A stretch of DNA of 64,000 bases, from assembly GCA_916700875.1 (NCBI GenBank), contig CAKAKS010000038.1, forward strand, positions 17,053,826 through 17,117,825. Reading direction: 5' to 3'. The stretch is from Sebastes aleutianus. Lineage: Eukaryota; Chordata; Actinopteri; Perciformes; Sebastidae. Each line of letters opens with the position of its first letter. Position 1 is the first letter of the stretch. A program made the translations under genes and the position numbers. Below are positions 14,174-24,385 of this stretch, piece by piece. The notes beneath the pieces were generated by a model. The model was not told where the DNA came from and did no database searches. It was given only the letters and a program-made list of their open reading frames with translations.

Positions 14174-14784
14174 TGGCAACCTCCAGGTCTGAGAAGTGAA
14201 GCCAATGATGAAGTGCCTTAAACTTGCATTCTGTCTAATAGCCAGCAGGGGGCGACTCCTCTGGTTGCAAAAAGGTAGTCTGATTGTATAGAAGTCTATG
14301 AGAAAATGACTCTACTTCTCACTTGATAAATTAACTCAGTAAACATTGTTAACATGAGTTTATGATCTCAATCGCTAGTTTCAAGTCTTCTTCAATACAG
14401 CATGATCATTTAGTAAATAACGGTCCCATTTAGAGTCAAATAGACCGTAAAGCAGGGGATGCTTTAGGGCGTGGCTACCTTGTGATTGACAGGTCGCTAC
14501 CATGGCATTGTCCGGTCTGGGAATTTTCCGTGTTTCTGTCTTTCACAGTGTGTTGTCAGTTCACGACAGTTAATTGTTACATTTTGGTTGCCAAAAAAAT
14601 CAGCATTCGGTTGTACTTAGCTCCACCCTCTTGTGTCACTTCTGGTTGCAAAAAAACAAGATGGCAACAACCAAAAACCAAGATGGTGACAGCCAAAATG
14701 CCGAACTTGAGGCTTCAAAACGGCAGTCCACAAAACCAATGGGTGACGTCACGGTTACTAAGTCCACCTCTTGTACACAGTTTA
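14174..14784 (+). repeat. interspersed repeat family A, copy 2
   Basis: Same order as copy 1 with some 60 extra bases in the second half. CTCF-like core at 14242-14254 and a TGACGTCA palindrome in GGGTGACGTCACGG near 14742. Confidence 0.85.
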
Positions 14785-15439
14785 TGCTTCTTCTACCACA
14801 TTATAAATGCCTTGTTGAGTCATGACCCAACAACATGCCAATCATTCTGCAGGCATCAATGAGAGATGCCCTTTGCCTGCCCATATCGGTTTGTTTGACC
14901 TTTTTTTCATTCAATAGAAACAGAAGATAAGTACCTCGCTGACTGACCCGCTGGCTCTAAAAGGGATACATATGTAAACACCAGTATTAGCTTGTTGTAC
15001 CTGCCTTTGTTTACCCACAGCAGCTCAACAAAGACCACCATTGAAACCTTTTACATACTTCTAGGGAAGTAAAATGCTGTATATCAGGCCATTTCACCTA
15101 CACCCAGTTGTCAGTTTATTAGGTACACCTAACAAAACTAATGTAGTCTAACACAACAGTCCTGCAATAAATCAAGAAGGTTGTAATGCTCTGTTTTTGT
15201 TGAAACTGTTTCAGAGAGGTGTTGAATAAAACAGGTCTAACATGATCATTGATACAGGAGAAAGAGCAATAAACCATGCATAACCCATGTGTTCAAATAC
15301 AGCATGGTCCGTTTTAATCAGGTGCGTCGTCGCTTCTTTTTTCTGCTGTAGCCGAGAGCTTTCAGCTGCTTTAAGAATCCTGGAACTGGTGCTGAAGACC
15401 TGAACTCCAAATGTAAACACACCCCTGAAACAGTAACGC

Positions 15440-15940
15440 TTATTGTAACACACAGCTCGATGATTTTGTATCCTGCGGTAGCCACTTTTACTCTGGAGCG
15501 AGTCGATTTGATCATTGATCAGTTAAAAACCTCCACGTGCACAAACACACACACAGTTGATGTATATTTATTGGGTTGTGTTTCCTACAGTCTCAGTTCT
15601 AATGCTTTTATATTATTTAAGAAGGATGAGAGGAACCTGTGTGGGTGTATTGAATTTTTAGCTTTTTTTAGAGAGGGCTGGGAAATTAATGCTGTCAGTG
15701 GGGAGCTTTATTTAAGACACACTGTCTCCATACGGATAGATGATGCTAGTGTGGCAGCCCCCACCCTTTAGGACTCTCTCCCGGCAGAGATCCTTAACGC
15801 TGCATTTATGGACACCTTCAAAAAACTCCTGATATCCGACCTGTTAACCAAGGCCATTTGAATTTATTCTCTGTTCTTGAGTTATTTGTTCTGCCCCATA
15901 TATATAAAGCATCCTTGGGAAAGGCGTTATAAAAATGCAA
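15440..15940 (+). repeat. possible LINE 3'-end remnant
   Basis: An open frame to 15771 is followed by codons that could read DSLPAEILNAAF...FKKLL, reminiscent of the C-terminal end of L2/Rex-type reverse transcriptases, then AAAGGCGTTATAAAAATGC, which resembles the usual LINE 3' end. Weak and degenerate. Confidence 0.3.
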
Positions 15941-15944
15941 ACTA

Positions 15945-16381
15945 TTAAAGAGGACCTATTGTGCTTATTTTCAGGGGCATACTTGTATTTTATATTTCTA
16001 CAAGAATAGGGCTGTCCCGAACACCATTTTGAAATATTCGATGGTATTCAATTATGATTGGTCAGCTGGCCCTCTGTTGGGATTTGTCAACCAAACCAAA
16101 CTCTTTAGACTCCGCTCTAACTATCTTTTCTTGAGGGCGTGCCGAACTAGCTGTTATGCAAATGTGTTACTTGGTGACATCACAACGTCGCTGAAGAAAA
16201 GGCAGGACTTCAATCGAGGCTTTTCCGGCAGTTCAGGAGCAGTGTTTGTGTGGGGGAGAGTAACTCCCTTTGGCATGGACTTTGGGTTTTGTAACTTTGC
16301 AGAACTTTTATATGCACAAAAAACTATAAAACACACTAATGGAAATGGAAAAAGCACAAAAGCAAAATAGGTCCCCTTTAA
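15945..16381. mobile_element. TTAA-flanked MITE (437 bp)
   Basis: TTAAAGAGGACCTATT at the left and AATAGGTCCCCTTTAA at the right are inverted repeats that end in TTAA, the target site of piggyBac transposons. No coding capacity. Confidence 0.75.
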
Positions 16382-17734
16382 TATTATGATTATTGTAAAT
16401 TCTCGAAGGGCTCTTTGTTGTGTGTGAAGGATAATGTACAGTGAATGGGTCATTATTGCAAAATTAACCCAAACAAGTGCAGGAACCCGGCGAAGACTGC
16501 CGTAATTGACCAATCAGAATCCAGTATTCAACAAAGCCGTGTAAAAACACACATTTATCAAGTGACTTACCTCTACTTAAAGCAAAGTGTGAGAGTGACC
16601 TTTAAGAGCAGCTCTCAGGGATCACATGATTGATCACATGTATGTTCAGCGCAGGAATAGCCGATCAGAGACAATTCATTCTTAGTGATATTTTCTACAG
16701 TTTGCATGTCTCCGAGGGTGTATGCTCACCACAGTAAGGCTTTTAAAGGCAGGGTTTGTTTGCTGCTTAAAGACCATCCATTGTTTGGTCTTGGTGGTAT
16801 CACTGTGTCCTCCCAAGACATTACTCTCCTGCATTGTCTACAAGTCATAGAAGCATTTTTCTTCCAAAAGCTGACAATGACGTGCAAGTTTTACCTTGAA
16901 CTACACATTTGACTTGCAAGTGTCCATAAATAGACTATGTAAACATTGGTAAACAGGTTTGTGTGGCCTCTGCAGGTGGAGATAAATCACAACTTTGTTT
17001 CCCACAGGTTTTCCATGTGTTGTAAGTGCTCTGAGCGCGAGTTCACATAAGGTTTGTCATTTTGAAAACTGTTCATTGATTCTGTTTGTGTGTACAGTAC
17101 TATGAATATGATCGCTATCATCGGGACCACCTTGACCATCATCATACTGAATGACAGAGGTGTAGCACGATGATGACGCAGTGTAAGCAAATACAACTGG
17201 TTTCTCTTGTTGGGCTCAGGAGGTTATCCATATCTCAGTATTCAAATGTGTGTTCAAGTGTCAAATGCCTCAGTTGGTCTACTGACTACCAGAAAGAGAC
17301 ATCCAGCCCTTATACTCTGTGGAAAGGTGAGAAGAACAGCATGTTATGTGTGATGTGTGATAGTCTTAATTTCATGAGAATATTGACTGTAATGTTGGAT
17401 TTCAAAATCGTGAGCATTATTATGTAAGTCTCTTGTGTTGAATTGCATTCATTAAATAATGTCATAATTGATCGTTCGATAAGCCACGCCCCCCATAGTT
17501 AGGGCCTACGACTTGAAATTCTTGGTTGTTGGTCTAAAAAAAAGCAAGTTAGTGGTAGGGGCCGCTGGTTTTGGAATGATATCCTCAATATTACTTTACA
17601 ACCCTGTATCTTTATGTTATGGACACCTTTTTTCTGTTTTTTTCATCTTTGTTTGTCATGTTTTATCTGTAGTTTTGGCATGGCAGACGGGTCTTAAAAC
17701 TACAATACCCATAAGACTCGGCCCCTGTTGCTAC

Positions 17735-18338
17735 CATAGACTGTATATAAGAAGTGGACGTAGTCTCCGTGATGTCACTCATTGGTTTGTGGACTACGGT
17801 TTTGAAGCCTCGAGTTTTGCATTTTGGCCGTCGTCATTTTGTTTTTTGCAACCAGAAGTGACACGAGAGGGTGGAGCTAAGTACAACTGAACGCTGACCA
17901 AGACATTTTTAGGCAATAGAAATGTCACAATTAACTTTCATGAACTGGAAACACACGAGTTAAAGTTGTAAGACGAAAACACGGACAACTCCCAAACCGG
18001 ACAAGGTCGTGGTAGCGACCTGTCAATCACAAGGTAGCCACGCCCTAAAGCATCCCCTGCTTTATGGTCTATTTGACTCTAAATGGGACCATAATTTACT
18101 AAATGAACATCATGCTGTATTGAAGAACACTTGAAACTAGCGTTTGAGACCATGAACTAATGTTAACAATGTCTACTGAGGTAATAAATCCAGTGAGAAG
18201 TAGGCTCATTTCCTCATAGACTTCTATACAATCAGACTTCTTTTTGCAACCAGAGGAGTCGCCCCCTGCTGGCTGTTAGACAGAATGCAGGTTTAAGTCA
18301 CTTCAGCATTGGCTTCACTTTTCAGACCCGAAGGTTGC
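17735..18338 (-). repeat. interspersed repeat family A, copy 3 (inverted)
   Basis: Reverse orientation copy beginning CATAGACTGTATATAAGAAG, ending about 280 bp before the first fucosyltransferase coding exon, so it lies in its promoter or leader region. The CTCF-like core is on the minus strand at 18260-18272; the CRE is mutated (TGATGTCA). A short piece of the same end is at about 60590-60606. Confidence 0.85.
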
Positions 18339-18618
18339 ACACTGGTTGCTACGGAGAAGAAGCAAGTCAGAGGCGAGAATCGGAGTGGTACCGAATTCAA
18401 AACACTTCGCTGTAAACAAAACACAGTGTTATAGTTGCTGAATAAACCCAGAAATTAAAAGTGAAGTGATTTTTTGCGTATTGTAATATCAGATTTCTCA
18501 ACACTGTAATCTTTAGCTCCCACCAGTCGTTAGCGGCACACATTTAAAGTAGTTTGAACTCTATTTGCTGCAACTCCTGATGTCGTTATCACTTCAGTTT
18601 CTCTTTCTGCTTCCACAG

Positions 18619-19704
18619 ATGATGACACCAGCTTCCAAGAAAACATTGTACTTAGCAAATATAGCCGCTCTTGGCCTTATCTGCTCTCTTCTTGCATTCT
18701 TTCTGTATTTTGAACCTCCATCTCCTGTTTGCCCACCTACATCTACATTAGCTGATGATGGAAATTATGAAGGCATGGATCCAAATGAAAAGCCTATAGT
18801 CCTGCTGTGGTTCTGGCCTCTCGGTCAGAAGTTTGATTTCAAAGTTTGCTCTACCTACTTCAACATCGATAGCTGTGTTCTGACAGACGACAGATCCCTC
18901 TACAGCAAAGCACAGGGGGTCATTTTCTTCCAAAAAGGCATATCCTGGCATTTGCAAAACATGCCGCGGGGGCCACGTCCAGCTTTTCAGAAGTGGATTT
19001 GGTTCAATGTGGAATCCCCGACTAACACCGCAAAGATACCGGGTCTGGACAACCTGTTCAACTTAACACTGAGCTACAGAAGAGATGCTGACATCACGGT
19101 GAGGAATGAGCTCACTATTAGGGAGACAGAAATGAAAGAGGACTTTATTCTGCCCAAGAAAGACAAACTAGTGTGCTGGATTGTCAGCAACAAAAACCCA
19201 GTCACTGGAACCGCTGTGAGAGAAAGATACTATCGTGAACTGTCCAAACACATTAAGATCCACGTCTTTGGTGCAGCCTTTGGGAACCAATTGAGGTACG
19301 AGGACTATTACTCAACCATTGCTAGCTGTAAGTTCTACCTTTCATTTGAGAACTCGATCCACAGAGACTACATCACAGAGAAGGTGAACGGGCCCCTCGT
19401 GGCGGGGACGGTCCCCGTAGTTTTGGGTCCTCCGAGAGAAAACTACGAGCAGTTTCTTCCCTCCGACGCCTTCATTCACATAAATGATTTCCCTGATGCA
19501 AAGTCACTGGCTAAGTTTCTGCTGGACATGAAGAACGAGACGTACTCGCGTTACTTTGAGTGGAGGAAGTTCTACACAGCCACCCCTCATCTCTTGACAA
19601 TGAACAAGGAATTCATTCAGCCCATCTGCCTCGCCTGTGACCACATGTCAAGAGACGGGGATTTCCATGTTGTTCATGACCTTTATAAGTGGTACTCTAC
19701 ATGA
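18619..19704 (+). CDS. alpha-1,3-fucosyltransferase, FUT9-like (GT10), copy 1
   Basis: Golgi type II membrane glycosyltransferase predicted to move L-fucose from GDP-fucose onto GlcNAc of N-acetyllactosamine chains (Lewis x-type products). The 361-residue protein has a short cytosolic tail, one hydrophobic anchor at about residues 13-31, a Pro-rich stem and a GT10 catalytic domain. Visible family motifs are WIWFNVESPTNT (about 126-137), NLTLSYRRDAD with an N-glycosylation site, and the GDP-fucose motif CKFYLSFENS (about 237-246). CLAC near the C-terminus resembles the conserved cysteine pair. The start is the ATG directly after a pyrimidine tract and CAG at 18616-18618, so the coding region lies in one exon with an upstream UTR exon. 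An in-frame ATG at 18580 would lie inside the presumed intron. Length fits FUT9 (about 359 aa). The FUT9-like position HHRDI reads FQKGI here. Exact orthology (fut9 versus a fish-specific paralogue) is not resolved. Confidence 0.9.
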   Translation: MMTPASKKTLYLANIAALGLICSLLAFFLYFEPPSPVCPPTSTLADDGNYEGMDPNEKPIVLLWFWPLGQKFDFKVCSTYFNIDSCVLTDDRSLYSKAQGVIFFQKGISWHLQNMPRGPRPAFQKWIWFNVESPTNTAKIPGLDNLFNLTLSYRRDADITVRNELTIRETEMKEDFILPKKDKLVCWIVSNKNPVTGTAVRERYYRELSKHIKIHVFGAAFGNQLRYEDYYSTIASCKFYLSFENSIHRDYITEKVNGPLVAGTVPVVLGPPRENYEQFLPSDAFIHINDFPDAKSLAKFLLDMKNETYSRYFEWRKFYTATPHLLTMNKEFIQPICLACDHMSRDGDFHVVHDLYKWYST

Positions 19705-19739
19705 TAACGTCAATGAGAACGTCCTTTGATAGTGCAGCC

Positions 19740-20060
19740 CGGTCTCACGGGAAGGCGTATAAATAGCACGACAATACACAAACATTCTGTGTGGGTGAGG
19801 ACGCATTTTAGGCTTTTCGCATTTCGTCATTTGTATGCCACGCAACAAAACTACGGCAACGTACGCAGTTAGGTTTAGGCAACAAAACCACCTAGTTAGG
19901 TTTAGGAAAAACATCATGGTTGGGCTTAAATTAAGTACGTAAACTAAGTAAAATATGTACGGAAACAACATAGTGTAAGTACTGTATGGAACTGTGACAA
20001 ATGTCTCAAACACTGGTCTCATTGCAGTCAGTACAGACTACATGATGGCATACAAATGAC
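19740..20060 (+). repeat. repeat family F, copy 2
   Basis: TTAGGTTTAGGCAACAAAAC followed by TTAGGTTTAGGAAAAACATC. It sits in the presumed 3' UTR of fucosyltransferase copy 1. Confidence 0.7.
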
Positions 20061-21542
20061 AAGCCAAAAGCAAGAAAGACGTTCTTATTGCACGCTAAAA
20101 GCCTTGCTCATTATCGTGTCACTCATATGCCGGTTCATGCAAACAGGCTGGATAGTGGCTCATACATGCACATTAATGCACACATTATATACAAGATACT
20201 TTAATATTCTGCCTATAATTAGGCACATGTGAACATTGTATTCTGTTTAAAGTAGAAGTGTGGTATCGATCTTCTCATCTCTTTCTCGCAAAGAAAGCTA
20301 ATTTGCAAATTTCCCCAAAAAAAGTCAAACTGTTCCTTAATCCCATCTACTGTTGAGTTTCTGGAACAGGACCAGAACAGAAAATGGTGTTGCCGTAATT
20401 TTGTCAAAAAATGTAAAACTCATAGGATCAGTCATTTTATCAAAAGAAATATATTTTTAAGTGTAATCTAATGGGAAAAAAATTGGAAAACTTTTTTGGG
20501 ATGTGGATAAGGGGTGAAATGTTTAGTCGATCGACAGTACATTAATATCATTAATGTAACAATTTTGATAATCATTTTTTTAGTCTTCTTTTTAACTCTT
20601 CTTGTGTAATCATCTCCAACTCTAATGTTCAGAAGTGTTTGCCGAAGGAAGCAAAAGTCCATCCCACGCAGGTCAATCCATCTTCCTGTCACTTGTTATC
20701 CGTTTGTGCATTATTCAGGTGATCCAGTAGGACCAGGTGGGAGGCAACGATGCTTCTGACCATTTGTGTGCAGTATTTGCTTTCACGTCATGCTTTCTTT
20801 CTGCTTCTCAAGCACACACCCCAGTGTGGGTAAAAGGTCAGGGGGATGGTTATGCAAATATATCGGGTTAAAACATGATTTGTTTAGCTTGGTAAATACA
20901 AAGGGACTGATTCTCTGTTTTTACTCATGTAATGTCTACATAAATAAATCACTGTACATGTCTGGTACTGGCTGATAATGCCAATATCTTTTAGGAATTT
21001 TAAAGGAGCAAGGCAACTTTGATTATTTTATTTTGATCTGTAGATGTAATAGTTTTGCTTTGTTCATAACTTCATATAATCATGATAAAGCTATAAATGC
21101 TCATGTGTGGGTATGCCACTAATTTATGAAATTTTACAGTCAACATCTTGGAATATTTATACTGATCAACATAGTTGTTATTGAATAAAGACTAAATATA
21201 AAGACTGTCTCCTAGAGGGATTTTGAATGTTTCAACATCAAGTTTCAAAATGCATTACAACCAAATACACAACTTTTATGAAAACAAATAGTTTGAAAGT
21301 CAAATCTCAATGTTTTTAAATGCTTGACTGCCCGGTCTGACACAGTACTGGTCAGAGCTGGTTGAGCTGGTTGAGCTGGTGAGTAGGTGGAGCATCAGTC
21401 AAATGCACATCTGCAAGGGAGAGAAAAACCAGCTAGTTTTTGTTGCACTGCATGAGTGAGTTTCACTTGTCACACCCGTCCTGTGCTGCTTCAGTCTGAA
21501 TCCTGCAGAATATCTATGCTCACCTTCAACTCTACAGAACAA

Positions 21543-21841
21543 GTAAGTATCTTAACCAGATTTTAAACCTGCATTACACTTTTTAGTGAAGGGACATTTT
21601 GCAGAAATTATGCTCATTTTGATCCAAACAAACTTGTAAATTGTAGCTTTTCATGCCACATGTGGTTATACTAGTTTAGATATTTTAGGCGACCTTTAGA
21701 TTATGATTTATTAAATGGCTTCCTGCTTTTGATTCAACAGTTATTATAGACTTCTTTGAGAATTTAATAAGTGACACACTGCCAATACTTTGCTGAGTGG
21801 ATGTGTTGCCAATGATTATGAGGGTTCTTCTTTCCTTGCAG
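21543..21841 (+). other. 5' UTR intron of fucosyltransferase copy 2
   Basis: A good donor (GTAAGT at 21543) and a pyrimidine-rich acceptor ending in TTGCAG at 21841 bracket 299 bp. The spliced leader would join seven bases before the ATG at 21849. A 5' non-coding exon followed by one coding exon is usual in this gene family. The first exon's 5' end is not defined; three tandem copies of GAGCTGGTT-like sequence lie at about 21355-21380. Confidence 0.6.
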
Positions 21842-21848
21842 GTTTCAT

Positions 21849-22943
21849 ATGGCTTCTGTTTTTTGTGTTTTACGAGCCACCCTGATGGCGATTCTCCTGC
21901 CGGCTGGAGTCATAGTTCTGTTTTTAATGTACCATGAGTCATTTCCATCTCCAAAATGCCATCCTCCACCGGCTCATTTAGGGCGGCTGAAAAAGCCAGC
22001 TAATTCTCCCGGCACGTCAAAACAGCCGGACAAGCCTGTATTGCTGCTGTGGCTCTGGCCTGAAAACAAAAGGTTTGATTTTCAAGACTGTGAGACGCTT
22101 TTCAACATTGACAGCTGCCACCTCACAGATGACAGATCTTTATACTCCAGAGCTCATGGCGTTTTGGTGTTTCACAGAGCTATCCGGGACGATCTCTCCA
22201 ACCTCCCCACCGCGCCTAGAGCCAGATTTCAGAGGTGGATCTGGTTCAACACGGACTCGCCTACCAACACGCGCAGGATAGCAGGCATTCAAGGCCTCTT
22301 TAATTTAACCTTGAGCTACAGGAAAGACGCAGACATCCACGTCCGCTGGCGACTGACTCTCAAGAAGAACACAGATGAAGATTTCATGCTTCCCAAGAAG
22401 GAACGATTGCTTTGTTGGATTGTGGGTAGCGATGACCTCCTCACAAAATCAGGGGAGAGATACAACTACTACAGAGAACTTGTGAAACACATCAAGGTGG
22501 ATGTTTTTTCCTCTGCCGAGTTCTCGAAAGGTGACGACTATTTCATGACTATCAGCAGCTGCAAATTCTACCTTTCCTTTGAGAATTCCATTCACAGAGA
22601 TTATGTCACCGAAACGTTCAATGGACCTCTCGCGGCCGGCACCGTGCCGATAGTTTTGGGCCCACCGAGAAGGAACTATGAGGAATTTGCCCCAGGTACT
22701 TCCTTCATACATGTAAATGACTTCCCTGATGCCGCGACACTGGCTGAGTTCCTCCTGCGGCTGGATAAGGATAATGAGGCTTATATGAGATACTTTAATT
22801 GGCGGCGATTCTATACTGCCAGACGTCATCTCACTGAGGAGAATCATGAGTTTGCACATGCTATCTGCCAGGCCTGTCGACACGTGGGCATGAACAAGGC
22901 GTACAGAGTTGTACCTGATCTGTACAAGTGGTTCTTACAGTGA
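21849..22943 (+). CDS. alpha-1,3-fucosyltransferase, FUT9-like (GT10), copy 2
   Basis: Second GT10 fucosyltransferase, 364 residues, 2.1 kb downstream of and clearly similar to the first copy over the whole catalytic domain, so a tandem duplicate. It has an N-terminal signal anchor (about residues 10-28), a short Pro/Lys stem, WIWFNTDSPTNT (Asp where copy 1 and FUT9 have Glu), NLTLSYRKDAD, the donor-site motif CKFYLSFENS (about 238-247) and C-terminal CQAC. The acceptor-site segment that reads HHRDISW in FUT9 is FHRAIRD here, so the Trp is replaced. The start is supported by an acceptor (TTGCAG ending 21841) seven bases upstream and by a likely 5' UTR exon ending in AA|GTAAGT at 21542, giving a 299-bp intron. 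No frameshift or stop is seen. Probably a functional Golgi enzyme; acceptor specificity may differ from copy 1. Confidence 0.9.
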   Translation: MASVFCVLRATLMAILLPAGVIVLFLMYHESFPSPKCHPPPAHLGRLKKPANSPGTSKQPDKPVLLLWLWPENKRFDFQDCETLFNIDSCHLTDDRSLYSRAHGVLVFHRAIRDDLSNLPTAPRARFQRWIWFNTDSPTNTRRIAGIQGLFNLTLSYRKDADIHVRWRLTLKKNTDEDFMLPKKERLLCWIVGSDDLLTKSGERYNYYRELVKHIKVDVFSSAEFSKGDDYFMTISSCKFYLSFENSIHRDYVTETFNGPLAAGTVPIVLGPPRRNYEEFAPGTSFIHVNDFPDAATLAEFLLRLDKDNEAYMRYFNWRRFYTARRHLTEENHEFAHAICQACRHVGMNKAYRVVPDLYKWFLQ

Positions 22944-23415
22944 TGCCATTATTGATCTGCTGTTCAAATCATGCTATACAGATAAATATTCTTTTATTGT
23001 GTATAAAAACAATTCAGCTTTTGGCTCAACACAAGTAGGCTACATGTACATATCAAAGCAGTAAAAGCTGAATGGGACTTCTTCGAAGTTGCTGGGAGTT
23101 TTATCATCCCGATCCAGTGATCAGATTAGAGTTTTATGCACCAAACTCCGAGAAAAGTAGAGGCTTTTCTGTTGCACTGCTTTTATGAAACCAAATGTTG
23201 GTCATATTTTGCACTGCACTCCACTGTCATGTTATTTTATTCAATGTAAGCTTTTTTTAATATCCTTTATATTAATTTATTCTTTTAAAATCCGATTTAT
23301 AAAGAATGGCCTTAAGCGTTTGATTATGTACAGTATGTATGTGCATATAGGTGTGTATATAATGTTGGGCCTATATTTATTTATGTATGTATATATTTTT
23401 CTTGGTCAATTAAAT

Positions 23416-23601
23416 GGTTGTGGCTAGAAGGGAGCCAGCAAATTGGGGAAACTCTCGCGAGATAGCTAAGGTTAGGCATTGATCTTGAATAGTTAAGGTT
23501 ATGATTGTTCGTCTGGCAGCGAGTCTCGCGAGAGTTTTTGCAAGTTTTTGCAGATCTCAGATCAGATTTTGCAGTTTGTGGGCTCCCTTCTAGACACGAC
23601 C
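23416..23601 (+). mobile_element. MULE-like MITE, copy 2, with 9-bp target duplication
   Basis: GGTTGTGGCTAGAAGGGAGC and GCTCCCTTCTAGACACGACC are the inverted ends. CAATTAAAT directly flanks both sides (23407-23415, 23602-23610), a 9-bp duplication typical of Mutator-like elements. It is 3' of fucosyltransferase copy 2. Confidence 0.8.
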
Positions 23602-24371
23602 CAATTAAATATATTCTAGTCATCCATTTAGTGGCTGGTCCTGATTGTTTTGCTAATCGTATTACTTTGTATCCTACAAGTAATCTTTTTTTTTGTTTGT
23701 TTCTTTGCTTCTGTTGTTTGTGTTGCAAAACTTAAAATGTATTCATAAAATAAAAAAAATCCTATGTATTAAAAAAAAGATGTTTTATTAGTTTTCTATC
23801 ACGTCTTCATGCTTTTTTTATGTCTTATGAAAAGACGAGTTGCCTTGTTGAAAAGGTAAACTTATACCTTTCCTTAACTCACTGTTTATTGTTCAACTGA
23901 TCCAGAGTCTGTGAGCTTCATTCAATGAGCCTGAGGACTGTCAGCTTTCTACCTATTCTGGTGTTTGAGTGTTTCCATCCTCATGTGGGCGGATGCTGCG
24001 CCTCGTGCTCTCCTGGCTACGGCTCTGCATAACGCGCGTGAGTTCGTGCACCGTGTGTGTGTGTGTGTGTGTGTGTGTTTGCAGCGGTGCTTTAAGTACC
24101 TTGGACAGCACCAGGCAACACATACACGCACTGGAGCAAGCAGAGGAACTTCTCTTCTCTCTCTCTTTATAAACATCATCCCACCGCAGCGCAGCATCAC
24201 TCCTCCACTTCTGTTTACTTCTAACCTCTCTACTCTACTTGGACCTACTTTTTCGGATAATCTCTCTTTATTTCCAGCCGGTTCTATGAAGCAGTAGAGC
24301 CGCAGCCGCTCCTCGGAGCTCCGGACTCCTCTCTCTCTCTCCTCCTCCTCCTGCCTGCTGGAGCTGGAGAG

Positions 24372-24374
24372 ATG
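24372..24374 (+). promoter_or_regulatory. upstream out-of-frame ATG in tmem196 leader
   Basis: An ATG 14 bases before the tmem196 start opens a different frame that stays open through the rest of exon 1. A scanning ribosome starting here would bypass tmem196, so it could reduce translation. The context at the main ATG (GGGATGT) is only moderate. Relevance depends on the real transcription start, which is not visible. Confidence 0.3.
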
Positions 24375-24385
24375 CCCGCGGCGGG

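Larger units (their letters stand above)
1124..17734. other. gene-free region left of the fucosyltransferases
   Basis: No exon with conserved coding sense was found on either strand. It contains the repeats listed separately and microsatellites. Two stretches lack obvious repeats and look like ordered unique sequence: about 8760-9000 (with AACTAATTAAGC and GTGACCCTTGACC) and 10717-11010. They could be conserved regulatory elements. Confidence 0.5.

Noticed and set aside
18580..18618. Fucosyltransferase copy 1 start at 18580
   Set aside because: The stretch is a pyrimidine tract ending in CAG just before the ATG at 18619, so it reads as the end of an intron.
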